Position numbers and translations under genes: made by a program. A DNA stretch of 64,000 nucleotides from NCBI GenBank assembly GCA_947683625.1, contig CANTUR010000675.1, positions 1 through 64,000 of the forward strand, read 5' to 3'. Shown piece by piece: positions 21,301 to 34,405 of this stretch. Under the pieces are notes generated by a model. The model made no database searches. It worked only from the letters and a program-made list of their open reading frames with translations, and was not told where the DNA came from. This DNA is from Mallotus nudiflorus. Taxonomy: Eukaryota > Streptophyta > Magnoliopsida > Malpighiales > Euphorbiaceae. Every line of letters begins with the position of its first letter. Positions within the stretch are counted from its first letter, which is position 1.

Positions 21301-21619
21301 TCGTCTTCCTCAGGTATACAAACCTGAGAGGTAGTCCCTCAATTCTAACACTTTAGTTGAAAAAAATCCACAGTTTTCCCTGACTATAGGCTAATCAAAC
21401 CGAGCATAGGGTTTGCCCCCTACTATGGGTTGATCAAACTGGGAAAGGAATTCTTCAATTTAAAATGTGACCATGATCCTTGGGAATTTCACCTGATTAG
21501 TCACTCATTAATACTTTGACAAAATAACCTTTATCTTCTACACAATTAGCTTCAGGACACACCTGCGTGGTGAAACACTGATACTTTAATCAGCAAAAAT
21601 GAAACAAGATAAGCCATAT

Positions 21620-24600
21620 TTTCACGACCCAAACCAGGGGCCACAACCGACGCTAGGGAATGAGAATTCTTTCGAATCCAAAACCTGTAGCAAGCCTTAA
21701 AAGAAAAAGCATGCAAAAAAATAAAATGAACAATTATACATCATAATTAAAATCATAAACCAATGTAATAAAAATAATCTCTTTCATATCATAATAACAA
21801 AATATTTTAATACAATATTCAGAGAAAGACCTTTGAATTAAAATCATATACAGTAAATATAAAATACAACTCAATACTGATACAAAATATGACTACTACA
21901 GTTTTCTAGAGTACAATATAAAAATTAAGTAGATAATTTACATAAAAGAACCAGGGTGGAAGAAATCCGATGAATGGGTCTACTGCTGAGGTCTGAAGAA
22001 GAAGACTCTCCTGTAAAAATATTAACTGAGGGGAGTCAGACCTCACTGAGTGAATTGTTATAATATATATACATGCATTTTATATATGAAAAATGCAATC
22101 AAACATTCATATATAATAAATATATATACAAGCGATCCACACAGATGCTAAAAATTAATTATATAATAATACTGAAAATCATAGTTTTATGAAGGATCAA
22201 ATAGAACCCTATTTAATCGCAACCTCGATTAACAATAACATCACTCTAGCCATACATGCTCACTTCACTCCAAACAAATTCACTTAATTCATATGGACAG
22301 TAGACTAGCCCTGAGACACTAAGTCAACCGAGCTTCAGCAATTTGACTGTCAGTGTGATTGGCCTCGAGACACTTGGTCAACCGAGCTCCAGCAATCACA
22401 CTATCAATCATATCACATCTTAATCAAATCAATCATATCATTCTCAATCAAATCATAATCACCACAATTAATTCTCACTCAACCCTAAATCTATCGCACT
22501 GGTACGTACACGGTCCTAGTGCTACCCACTAGATAGCACGTTCTATCGATATCCTTCATTTAAAATAAATCATTCATGCAAGAAAATAAATAATGCATAA
22601 TATCATTCAAAATGACAAAATAAACCATATATATACCAGAAATATACCTAAAATAAACTAAGTATATTTCAAGTATATATATGTAAAATAAATTCAAATA
22701 AATCATAAAAGATGCTGAATGTAAACCAACAATATACTAAAAACATGTTAAATTTAAATCAATAATAAAACATGCATTTATTTAGAAGTATATAAAAAAT
22801 TTATTAAAAATATATATAAAGTATACTAAAAATTATAATAAAACAATTTATGAATAAATACAATTAAAACATGTATTTTCTAAAACATGCAACCTAAGTG
22901 TGATGTATATATAAAATAACAACTCATAGGTTTGTGCTCCACGAGACTGGTCTGATGGGCCCAGTCCACTAGGCCTCGTTCTCAACGCAACTAAATAAAT
23001 AAAATAAATATGAAAATCATAATCAATCTAACTTAAACCTCTGTAGAGACTTGATCTAAGATTCAGAACACAGAATTTAGAATTGACTCGATGTCATGTT
23101 TTACGAGAATTCTACCAAAAATTTGGTAGAACCTTCTCTGTAAAATGGACATGTCTCTACTAAAAAGTAGAGCCGATCCTATAAGAAAATACACTTCGAA
23201 ACACAGAATTCACACAACCCTCGGTTGGGATCCCGAACTACACAATTTCCCCAACTGAGGTCCACAATTCACCAAAATCCAAATAATACAATAAATATAT
23301 CAAAAATCAAAAATTTACACAAATATCCTCAAAATATCAAAAGATAGCATATTTAACATTAAAACACCAAAAATAATTATTTTCTCAATAATTATGTAAA
23401 AATCCCAAAATAATAATATAATATTATTAAAAATCAAATTTCTCGATAATTTAATATAAATTAATAAAAATTCACTTTATATATTCAAATAACTAAAATA
23501 GCCTAAATACATATTAAAAATTACTTAAAACCCATTTTATTACCAAAATAATATATAATATATTATTTGAAAACAATTTTTGAAAAATAGTATTAATTAG
23601 TTAAAAATAGTAAATAATTTGTAAAAATCATTTTAGTACTTAAATAATTATAAAATCAACTAAAGCATAATATTTGACTATAATCTTAACAAAATTACGT
23701 AATTAACCCTATAATACAAAAATACACATTATATATTAATATTACTAAAAAATTCTATCAAAATTATATAAATGCATAAAAATTATTTTCTCAACATATA
23801 TATTACTAATATTAACTAAAACACATTATTAAACAATAATTTTAACAAGAACTCAAATATAATCTAATTTTCTAATATTGACATAAACTAAAAATATTTA
23901 TAAAAATTACATAAAAATCACAAAAATTATAATCTCAACACTAAAATTAGTAATAACCCATAAAAAAAACTAAATCAATAATTTTTATAATTAAATAAAA
24001 TAATTTACAAAAATTAATTAAATAATAATAAAATATTTAAAAATTCACAAAAATTAAAATAAATTCCAAAAATTCAAAAAAAATATGTAGAGGTAGATTA
24101 AGCTTCTAGGAACAACTTTGTGAAGGGAGATTGTAAGATTCATCAAGATCAAAGTTAAAAAAAAATTCAAAAACCCTAAATCTCCATAAACTAAAAATCA
24201 TCAAAACTCAAGAAAATGAAGATTAAAGCTTAAACTAAGCTTGGATTCATGCTCACCGGAGCTAGGGGAGTTAGTAGACACCAGAAGCTCGAAAAATGGT
24301 GGCCGAAAAATGGAGGTTGGCTAGAAATGAAAGTTTTAGACACTTTTAGTTTTAGGGAGCTATTGGTGCCGGAGAAGAGCGAGAGGGGCGACGAAGCAGC
24401 TGACTAGAGGTGGTGGTGTAGCTAGATGCCGGAGAGGCACAATGCCGGTGAGGAATTGGGACAATGCAGGAGGAGGGAGATAATGAATAGTGTTTTCTAC
24501 GTGAATGTTGATGTTTGCTGTGTTTTGTTTATGTATTTGTATGTATATGTTATATGTATATTTAAACTTTATAATATAATAATATAACTTTATGTTAACA

Positions 24601-24641
24601 AATATCCACCATTCAAAAAGATAAAAATATCTAATATTTAT

Positions 24642-24672
<31 letters not shown>

Positions 24673-25003
24673 AAACACAAATAATAATAAACACACACAT
24701 TATAATAAACCCTAATTATAATATGTAAATATAATACATAAAATATCAATACAATTAATAAAAAAAATTTATTAACAAAATAAATAGTAAATTGACAAAA
24801 CAATAATAGAAATAATAATATTATAATAACCATGCAAATTAAACGATAAAAAATAATATATTTACGTAGGAAAATTTATTTAAACATAAAATAATAATAA
24901 TTAATTAAAAAATAGTAAAATAATTAAATTTGACTTTTAAAATTTATTAACACTGCATATCTAGATTTAAAATAAAATAATTTAAAAAATATGGGTCATT
25001 ACA
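21620..25003 (-). mobile_element. Solo Tekay-like LTR nested in the gag-only element
   Basis: On the minus strand it begins TGTAATGACCC at 25003 and ends GGGTCGTGAAA at 21620, about 3.38 kb. It shares with the LTR at 2435 the GACGCTAGGGAA region and the CTCACTGAGT box near 22030-22054, and with the LTR at 56362 the starting TGTAATACCC. Removing it joins aagccatat to tatatagccatgcagg, which restores the host repeat phrase gccatatagcc seen at 25050 and 25210. A near-duplication, CATAT and TATAT, flanks it. The minus-strand ORF at 24360-24833 is AT-rich LTR sequence, not a gene. Confidence 0.82.
22310..22410. repeat. Duplicated segment inside the Tekay-like LTR
   Basis: Two copies about 60 bases apart of a unit containing gagacac-t-ggtcaaccgagctccagcaat. 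The equivalent unit in the LTR at 56362-59345 (gtctggtgatgctttgctttc) occurs four times at 58390-58650, so copy number varies within the family. Confidence 0.65.
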
Positions 25004-26765
25004 TATATAGCCATGCAGGCTTAAGGTGAGAAACAATAAAAGAAGCCATATAGCCACATAGACATAACACGGGAACACAATAAATAAATATCGTATAGCC
25101 TAGGGGGGCATCAAGTGAGATCAACCAATAAATAAAACATGCATCAAATAAGATCAAACAAAAAATTCCACACAACCTCTGAGGCGTTAGTCAGATGAAA
25201 TCACAATAGGCCATATAGCCGCACAGGCGTCAAGTGAAATCATAATAACAAAACTGCATCTTAAGTGCTTGAGTTAGCTCATTCTAGAAAAATCATGCGA
25301 AAAAGAGTTAAAAAAAATAATACATACATGGCTGTGATCTTTGAAAACTCTCAAAAGTGATTTGACAATATATGCTCGTATGGTGTGTGGAATGCTTACA
25401 GAAAGCATGCATTTATTCTAATGCGCACATATATAAGATGTCAAAATAATTCTTACAAAAATTTAATGTATGCATGAGCTAAAAGAAAATAAGAAATCTT
25501 AAATGATTTAGCCAAATATCTTTTCTATTTAAAGCTAATCTTTAGGAACTAGTCTTCCTTCCATCAAAGAATCTGAATCCAAAGGTTGACTCTATCCAAA
25601 TGGAATAGAAATTAGGACCCTCTTATGATCAAATTGGGATTATGATAATAACACATGCCCCTAGTTTAGTTGCTTCATTAGAATGCTTTGTTGTAATATG
25701 ACAATTGTGCTTGACCCTTACTGTGGAAGAGACTCTGTTTAAAAAATCTATTACTCATAAGGATCAATTCATCTCAAAAATTGCCTCCCAGTTAAGAACT
25801 TGATAGACTCTCTCGCTTTCGCACCACCAAGTAAAATCTTATGATCTTTTGAACTGTTATTCTTAAAATGAAAATACAATCGATTGTATTTTGTATTCCC
25901 TCTTTTACCTATGTCACTCCTTTTTTAGAAGTTTTCAAATCCAGCTAGGTCTTTCATTTTTTTCTTTTTTTATTTTCCCTCTTTTCTCTAAGTTGCTCCC
26001 TTTATAGGAGTTTTCAACCTAGCTGGGTCATTGTAAATTCATGGTGATGATCGACCACTTTTGTTATGCTTGATGTTCATATTGTCACTTTAACTGCTAA
26101 ATACCCTTGTTGTCGATTATCGGACATTGATGTCACTTACACTATCGATTGCCATAAAATTCACGAGTCCATATTTGACACTTCATGTTCTAACATTATG
26201 TTGATCATATCTATCTTCATAGGATTACTCATTCGTTATAATTAGGCGTGTTACCTTATACTTGTTATTGATAGCCCTTTGCAGGTTTTTTGACAAAATA
26301 TTTTTCAACTCACAATTAGTGGGAGTTTTATTTAAGAATAAGGACTTTCAAAGAATTGCTTAGAATTGACTTTTCAAATGTTGTGACACAAACAAAGATT
26401 TTCCTTTTTCTTTCCCTTCATTTTCCTTTCTTTTCCTTTTTCTTTTTCTTTTTCTCTTTTTTTTTTCTTTTTTTTCTTTCTTTTTTTTCTTTTTTTCTTT
26501 TTCTTAATGAATATGAGGAATTCATTTAAGGGAAAAATAAGGTTAAATGTGCTTGAAGGAAAGTTTAAAAGTCAATTATGATATTTTAGTCCTCTCATTT
26601 TATAGGTTTTTTTAAAATTTCTCTCTCATTCAAGCATAAGATTGCATGCACAACTATAACAAATTTATAATCATGTAAATTAGGCAATCAGACATCTATT
26701 AGCACTAAGAAAAGTTATTGTAACAAAACGTTGTTAAAAAAATTCACAACTAAGCCTAATAATAT
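25004..26765. other. Non-coding internal region of the gag-only element
   Basis: No protein is readable here. The segment 25005-25250 carries three diverged copies of a unit around ccatatagccacataggc. A long T/C low-complexity run lies at 26400-26515. By position this is the post-gag region where pol would sit in an autonomous element. Confidence 0.6.
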
Positions 26766-27596
26766 TTATTCATGAAGACTCTTATTCAAGTCAACTTCAA
26801 CTTGTACTTTGAATCGGTATAGCTCCTTGAAGTCACTTACACCCATGTCCTTCAATTTATTGGCCATAGGTGGAACATATGCTTCTATGATTGTAATTAG
26901 CTGGTCTGATTCTACAGGTCTATGCTTCATTTATGTCAGCTTTCCTCTCTATCTATCAAAGAAGCTTGTGAAAGGTTCATTTGATCCTTGAGTTGTATTT
27001 TATAGCTCTTGAAAATAGACTTCAAATTGTGAATTTAGTCCCTACTGCTTAATGAAAGCGGAAAATAACTCCTTCCAATCTTGCTGAACATGTGGATTTA
27101 AAGTGTAGTACCACTTAATAGCAGCTTCTTCCAAAGATGATAGAAACTGTTTAATAATCCAACCCTTAAACAACCATGTGGCCTTCATGTATGTGATATA
27201 CTACTTAAGATGCAGGTGAGGATCATTAATGCTAGAGTATTTCTTCATATTGGGGAACTTGTATTTTGAGGGCAATAGTTCTTTCTCCTTTAAATCTAGA
27301 TCCAAGTCGGTAAAGTTAGCACTGAGCCTATGCTTCTTCAATGCAGATTGTAGTTGATCCACTTGCTTTTTCTTGTCTTTCATCCATTTTAAATCTGTTA
27401 CATCTATCGGTGCTTTTAATTTTTCTTTGAATGAGTCACCAACAAAAGTTCTATTTTTAAAGTCTTCTCCATCCACAGTCATCTTTCTTATCATCTCAAC
27501 AAACATGTTTATAATCATTTGTCGCATGTCATCCCCGATCTTTTTCAATAGTTCTTTCTTGAAAGATTTAATATCAAAATTAGAGGGTCCTGCCAT
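26766..27596 (-). pseudogene. Tat-type Gag of the non-autonomous element
   Basis: I chose the start MAGPSNFDIKSFKKEL at 27596 rather than the ATG nine codons upstream, because the Gag-like sequence begins there. The first 130 residues are charged and helical. The Gag core follows: INDPHLHLK (27225), FLSSLEEAAIKWYYTLNPHV and DWKELFSAFIKQ near 27055-27130, then NEPFTSFFDR, then MANKLKDMGVSDFKELYRF to the stop at 26766-26768. One frame runs through, broken by five stops (near 27201, 27051, 27006, 26960 and 26943). Most can be explained as CAA, CAG or TGG codons with a C-to-T change on one strand. Expected length is about 276 codons. It would form the particle for a copy moved by pol from elsewhere. 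Confidence 0.75.
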
Positions 27597-27754
27597 TTTG
27601 CTCTCTCTATCAAGTGATCTCAACTATTTGATTGAATCCTTGATATTAGTGGGCCAAATTCTGTTGATCTGCTTCCAAACAAGAAGAGGTTTATGGTTAG
27701 GAAATTTTTTTTTTTGAAAATTAAAATGAATGTCATGTATGCATGAAATGCAAG

Positions 27755-28316
27755 ATTTTTTTTTTATATTTCTTCTTTTTTCAGAGTCCACTCCTTTTCT
27801 TCCTCCTTCCTCTTTTCAAAACTCCTTATTCAAAATTGCTAACCCTCCTTTTTTTTTTCTTTTTCATTCCCCTTTTTAAAGTTCTCCATGTTTAGATAAG
27901 ACATTCCCTTTTCACTCCCCATCCTCACTCTTTTTTACCTAAAAGTCTTATTTTCACACAACATTCAGGCCTGTAAGGTGTGGGGTCCACCCCACTTGCC
28001 TACCATTGCCATACATACATTTAATACAACTATAAGTGACTGTTAAAGAGGCAGCGCCTCTTTGAAGTGGCGGCCACTCCTCTTTGATGGGGCATCACCT
28101 CTTCAGCCCTAACCCTGAATTGGGCCTTTGGGCCAAAACGAGCTTGGGCTAGGTTTGATGGGTTTAGGTCCTTTGATCCATTCTCAAAAAGGTTTCAGAC
28201 TTTTCTCTTGCATTCAAGTTTTGCACGTTCTCATCATCGGGCTTCATTTTGGGCCCATCAAACCAACCATTTATAGTTTGTCTCATGTTACAGGCCGATC
28301 GAACCGAGTGTCTATA
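27755..28316 (-). mobile_element. Truncated 5' LTR (copy D) of the gag-only element
   Basis: It aligns with the first 560 bases of LTR copy C (19715-20274), including cattcaagttttgcacgttctc and the GAGGCGAT-like cluster at 28047-28105. The remaining 1.3 kb of the LTR, the primer-binding site and the leader are missing, probably by a deletion that joins it to sequence just upstream of gag. The right flank ATAAT matches the left flank of copy C. Confidence 0.8.
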
Positions 28317-29319
28317 ATAATTAAAATAAATATGAAGCATATACTAATTTAATAATTTATATATTTATTTAAATTTAATAATAAATAATATAATTATTCT
28401 ATTTTTATTTAAATCTATACCATTTTTAAATATAAAATTTTAAATTTTAAAATACAAATTAAAACTATTTTTATTAATTTTAAAAACTTTTAAAAATTAA
28501 ATTAAGACTATTTTTGTAAATATATAAAAAAATACATATTTATTTTTGTTCAAAATAAATTTTTCGCTATTTATATTTTTATATATAATATAGATTAATA
28601 TTTAATAATAATTTATTATTATAATTTAATAAAAATCAATTTAACGATTCTAATATATTTTCTACGTAGATACAAAGTTTGTGGTTGTATCACAGTTGTT
28701 GTAAGAAGGAAAAGGGCGACGATAATAATTTTTTTAACGAAAGGGGGTGGGGGATGACCGAGACCCACCGATGGCCTTCCATGGCGAGGCGTGCGGGGGC
28801 AAAATTTGAATCTTCTAAAAGATTAGAAAAGGTATAATTTCTGTTTGACCCAAAAAAAAAAAAAAGAAAGAAAAGGTGGAAGTAAAAGACAGATTGCATG
28901 TTCACAGCTGACTTGTTTCAAATTTTTTGGTGACATCTGACAAAAAACAAAGAAAGAAAGAATGTTCCACACGCTGAAGCCAAGCTCAATATTTCATTTA
29001 TTCATAAAAATTACAATGACATGCATTACCTGTCATCCTTTTTTTTTTAATTTGTTTGATATATGTGCAGCTGTTATACCTGACATTTATTTATTTTGCA
29101 CAGAACATTTTTTTTCCCTAATCATTTTATAGGTTGAATACACAAAATATCATGTGTTTTCAACCTACAAAATTTTGTGTTTGGGAAAAATATGAAAAAA
29201 CATATCATGTGATTTCAATTTTAATGATTTGTAGTTTGGGTTGCCAAATTGTTAGCAAACACAGGTTAATTGTTTGACAATATAAAAAATGATGATATAG
29301 TAAAAGGTATTGTAAAAGG

Positions 29320-29382
<63 letters not shown>

Positions 29383-29547
29383 TTATATTTTGATTTGTGT
29401 ATTATCTTTATAATAAATTAGTATCTTATTTTATAATATCAAAAATAATATATTTGTTTATTTTTAATAATAATAATATAAAATTTTTAAATTTTTTTTT
29501 AATGGATTAACCTATTCCTTAATTTTTCTATAATTTTATAAGAATAT
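28317..29547. other. Spacer with no recognisable gene
   Basis: Mostly AT-rich, with a short GC-rich island at 28740-28810 and a (TA)n run at 29336-29380. The minus-strand reading frame over 28690-28905 lacks coding character. I see no element ends. Confidence 0.6.
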
Positions 29548-31321
29548 TGTAAAAATCCGTATTTTTATTTATTAATATAAAATATGGATTATAAAATTTT
29601 AATTATTATTTTATTAAATTAGAGTTAAATGAGTATTTTAATAAATTTTATTAATTATTAATATGTATATTATATTATTTTAAAACAATATAAATGTACC
29701 ATATACTTTAATAAAAAAAATATTATAAAATCATTTTTTTTCTTTTTCTCATTTTTCCTTTTTTCTTTTCTTCCCTTTTTATTTTTTTTCTCTTTTTTCT
29801 TCCTCTAAATCTAGCCACTGTCACCACCACCGTTGCACCACCAACCACCACGCCGGATGTCGCCAACAACCACCTAACTCCAATTGACCACCTCCTCTCC
29901 TCTTTTTCTCCGTTTTCTTCACTTGACAAAACAAAAAAATTAGCCACTGTCACTAGCTCCACCATCACTTGGTGTCGCCGTCAGTCTCGTTCGACTTCTC
30001 TTCCTTTGGGCAACAAAATCCCTCATTCAATTTCATCATGTAGCTCTAGCAACCACCTCGATTTGAGGTAAATTGATTTTAGGTATTTTGGTTAATTTAG
30101 TCAATTTGAGTTTAAATTAGACTTAGTGGTAGTTGTATAAATTGAAATTGGAGTTGAGATTTATCAATTTATGTTTTTTTTATAATTTTCTGGAATTTTT
30201 TAATTTTCAGGTTACTATTCTAGGTTCGGTACTGTTCCGGGCTCAGGTATTTGCATATTTTTATTAAATTCTATAAATTGTGTAGATTAAACTTTGTTAA
30301 TAGAGTTTTGTGAAATTACTTGTAGAATTTAAGATATAATTTTTTAGAGATTATGTTTAATATGTATTTTTAGAGAAAAATTATATTTTATTATTTATTC
30401 AAATTTTTAATTGAATTTAAGGCTATTGAACATGTTTATTACTAATATTAAATAATAAAAGTATGAAAATAATTTTTATAAGTAAATTGTAATTTTTAGT
30501 TAATTGGCAATAATTTCAAAAAATATTTATTATTATTATTTAAAAGCTTAAAATAATTTCTTTCATATTTTTATTATATATTTGGATTATTTAAATTGTT
30601 TATTTATATTTAACAATAATTTTAGTTAAGGACGTTTAAAGGAAACTTTATAAATTTAATTATTTTAAATAGTTGATTTCGATGATATTAAATAAGAATT
30701 TTATTATTGATTTTATTAATTGTTTGAAAAATAGATTTTCTTTATATTTTAATTTTTAAATGAGTTAATTGAAATGGTTTAACTAAATTTTATTTTGTGA
30801 TATATTAGTAGATTTGATAAAATCATGCTATGTCTATATGCGCATCTATGTCGATTCTCGATAGGGTATAAAGTGTAGTTTGGGACCCAACCCGAGTTGT
30901 CGAGTTATGGAGATTATATGAGTGTTGTTTTGTGCAGGAATGACTCTACTTTTAGTAGAGAGATATTTATTTTACAAGGAAAACTCTACCAATTTTTTTT
31001 TTTATAGAATTTTCATAAAATGTGACATCGGTATGTGTTAGTTTTGAAATTGCATAATATTGTATTTTAGATCAAGTCAATCTCATCAATTCCATGATTT
31101 TAATAATTTTTAAGAATTTTATGAATTTATTTGTAATATCATATAAACATGTTTTAAATAAATATTATTTATTTTAAAGAACTCTGGAGCGAGAATAGTA
31201 GCACTTGGGCATTCGAGAACATGTTGCCTAGCATACTCAACCTATGAGTTAATTTTATAAAATGTCTGTTGAGATAGATTTATAAATAAGAGTTTTTATA
31301 CTATAAAAATAATATTAAAGT

Positions 31322-31382
<61 letters not shown>

Positions 31383-31801
31383 TTGTTGAATTATGCTTAT
31401 AAATTGTATCCACAAGCATGTTTACTTATTTTATTGTTGTTAAGGATTTTGAAAACTGTGGCATAAGTATTATTATGATTTTATTGGTTTATATTATTTG
31501 ATAAGCCACATGAGATATTTTTTTTATTATTAGAAAGATGTTTTAGTTATAATTATATTATATTTTATTTGTGAGACAAATATTATTTTTGGGAGAAATT
31601 GGTAGAACTTGCTACCTAGTGGGTGTCATTGAGACCATGTACACACTGCTTTGATCTTGTGTTTATTACATGGGAAATTGGCTCAGTAGAGCTTATACTC
31701 TCGGGCAGTGGTTAGCTCGATAGAGCATAATCTTTCACGCTAGATTTGAGATGTAACTCGATTTAGCTTGTTCTCTTGGAACATCAATAAAGGAATAAGT
31801 G

Positions 31802-32128
31802 TGTAAGTATTGAGATAGCTCCCTATGAAGCATTGTATGATAGGAAGTGTAGATCACTATTGTGTTGAAAAGTTGGAGAGAGATAGCCGACAGGTCCAGA
31901 ATTGGTACAAATTACTTCTAAGAAGGTTCCCATTATTCAGTAGCATTTGAGGATAGCCTTTAGTAGACATAAGAGTTTTGCGGACCCAAAGAGGAAGGAT
32001 GTATCATTTTCCATTGGAGACGTAATGTTTCTGAACGTATCTCCAATGAAGGGGGCTATGAGGTTTGGTAAGAGAGGTAAATTAGCCTTTAGAACGTACC
32101 ATTCGAGATACGTTCGAGAGATTTAACC
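31802..32128 (+). pseudogene. Integrase C-terminal fragment, Tekay-like
   Basis: It aligns with 55675-55985 of the Tekay pol: APYEALYGRK-like, a C-terminal core helix, KRKDVSFLVGD-like and FGKKGKLAP-like positions are all recognisable in diverged form. Several stops and frame changes are present, and the chromodomain is missing. Confidence 0.75.
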
Positions 32129-34405
32129 GGTAACAACTCCAATTTTACAAAATTTAAATTTGGGTATTTTTATTAAATTGTGAATTTGAATGTCAGTTTG
32201 ATTTTATTTGATGTTGGTTATTTAGGACAAACTATTGTAGATATTGTAAGGTTTCTGAAAATTATTTTTTTGAATTTTTGTGAATTTTTTAAATTTTCGG
32301 GGTCTCGAGCTATTGCTCACGACACTGTTCCTGAGTAAGAAAAATTTTATATTTTTAATAAATTATACTAATTATTTTAAGCAAGTTTGGTTGAGGAAGT
32401 TTATTAAAATTATGTTACAAATTTTTAAGTTTATGAAAATTATGTACCGACTTTTTATTATAAATTTTTGAATGTTTATGTCAAAAATGAATTTTTGAGA
32501 AAATTAGTAAATTTTGTATTTTAATTGAAATTATGGTGAATTATTATGTTTTGGATAATTTTTGAGTGATAAATAATATTAAAATAATTTTTATGAATTA
32601 ATTTCTATTTTTTGCTAATTATTAGTAATTATAAAAATAATATACAAATAAAATTGTATTTATAATTTTTTAGATTTAAATGAGTTTTCGATTGCTTAAT
32701 TATATGATTAAATAATTTAAATAATTATTGGTAACTAAATGCTATTTAATTTCGAAAATTAGAATAAGGGCTTTTGTAATGTAATTTGATTTTAAACGTA
32801 AATTTTATTAATTATTTTGTAAATAAATGTCTTTTATGTTTTTATTGCATAAATAAATTAATTTTGGTATTTAAATGGAATTTTATTGTTATATATTGTG
32901 AATTATGAAATTGGTTCTCAATTGGCTATAAAGTGTAGTTTGGAAGCCCAACCCGAGATTTAAAGTTGTTATTGGTATTTGAAGTGTTTTTCTGTGGAGG
33001 GTTGACTCTACTTTTGTAAAGAGATGTTCGTTTTATTAAGGAAACTCTACTAAATTTTCATTAGTTTTTTCGTAAAATGTGACATCGGGTCAATTTTAGT
33101 AGAGTTATATTTTAATCGAATCTTTCCTTAGAAATCTAGAATTTATAGGAATTTCATTTTTATTTATTTCTTTTCTTTATTTGCGCCTTTAGTTGAGTCG
33201 ACAGGTTGGGGTCGAGCGCGACTGTGCAGAGAAGCGTATTCAACTTATAAGTTAACAACTGAACTAAGATAAATTTATTGATTTGATAAAAGGGAGAATT
33301 TATTAAAAAATTATATTATATTATATTATATTATATATATATATATATATATATGGATTAAATTCTCCTATTATTGCTATAGTTATATTAGCATATTTAT
33401 ATTAAATTTTCACATGATGATTAGTTAATTTTAATTTTATTTTATTATAATCTTCCTTGTTTTATTTATATTTATTTATTTTAAAATAACCTACGGTAGA
33501 ACAAGCTATCTAATGAGTTTCATGAGGACCGTGTGTGCACCGGTAGGATTGAGAGTGAGTGTTGAAAGTTATGTGGCTTGGTGATGCTTTACTCTCGAGC
33601 GTGATTTATATTACTGGGGCCGGTAGCTCGGTTATGCTTTGCTCTCGAGAACCACCAGTAAATATCAGTTTAAGTAAATTGACTGTAGATGGTAGCTCGG
33701 TTGATGCTTTGCGCTTGGGAACCTGCAATCCTTGAGATTATAAAAGAGCTGAAAGATTATTGGAATTTTCGACTAGGGTTCTATATAGTTTTCTTATAGA
33801 AAATGATTTAAGGAAGCTCATTATATTTTATATAGTATTTAATGAGTTTTAAATACCTTATTTTGGTAAAAGAGGATTTCAATAAAATTAAAGGGTTTAA
33901 ATTATAAATTATAAATTTCATATTTTTATAAATATATTTTTAAAGAAGTTTTTTATACTATATACATTTCTTTTATTAACTTACTCAGTGAGGTTTGACT
34001 CCCCTCAAATAAATTTTTTAGGATCTCGGGAGTTATCTATTAGTCAGCCTACTTTATACCGAGTTTCTTCATCTCCGCTATTTTATGTAGGTCTATATGA
34101 GATGTATTATTATTATTATTATAAATCTAGAACATTGCAGTAATAGTAATGGTTAACTGTTAAGTTGTATTTTACGGATTGTCATATGTATTAAGAATTT
34201 GTACTAAAGTTAATTATTATGTTTCATCAAAGATTGTTTTGGATATCAGTTTGTTTGTCTTATTTACTTTTATTTAAATGTCTCATTTTAGTATTATCTA
34301 TATTTTATTGTAAATTTTCCTTAACGCTTACTATGGGTTTCAGTTACTTTATGTATTCTCATTCTCTAGTATTGATCACGTACCCTTTGGGCTCGAGTCA
34401 TGACA
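31802..34405 (+). mobile_element. Internally deleted Tekay-like element nested in the outer LTR
   Basis: It consists of an integrase fragment (31802-32128) joined to an LTR that lacks its first 600 or so bases (about 32130-34405, ending GAGTCATGACA). The five bases AAGTG precede it (31797-31801) and follow it (34406-34410), which fits a target duplication. Outside, the outer LTR continues. LTR landmarks inside are gtgtagtttgg at 32933, gggttgactctact at 33000, and the CTCAGTGAGG box at 33983. Confidence 0.65.

Larger units (their letters stand above)
18401..28316 (-). mobile_element. Gag-only (non-autonomous) Tat-family element with nested solo LTR
   Basis: LTR copy C (18401-20274) and the partial LTR copy D (27755-28316) are in the same minus orientation. 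They are flanked by the same five bases, ATAAT, at 18396-18400 and 28317-28321, so they bound one insertion. Inside are, in minus order, a Gag pseudogene (27596-26766), non-coding sequence, a later Tekay-like solo LTR (21620-25003), 3' tandem repeats and the 3' LTR. No pol is present. Without the nested LTR the element is about 6.5 kb. This fits a non-autonomous, LARD-like relative of the Tat element at 3146-15394. Confidence 0.8.

Noticed and set aside
24360..24833. Minus-strand 157-codon ORF, very hydrophobic
   Set aside because: It lies in the AT-rich start of the solo Tekay-like LTR. The hydrophobic look comes from T-rich codons, and no such ORF is kept in the other LTR copies.
28740..28900. 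Short interspersed element (GC-rich head with A-rich tail)
   Set aside because: I could not find convincing A and B boxes or flanking duplications.
29723..29968. Minus-strand 81-codon ORF rich in V, G and K
   Set aside because: Translation of a T/C low-complexity stretch and CACCA repeats inside a Tekay-like LTR.
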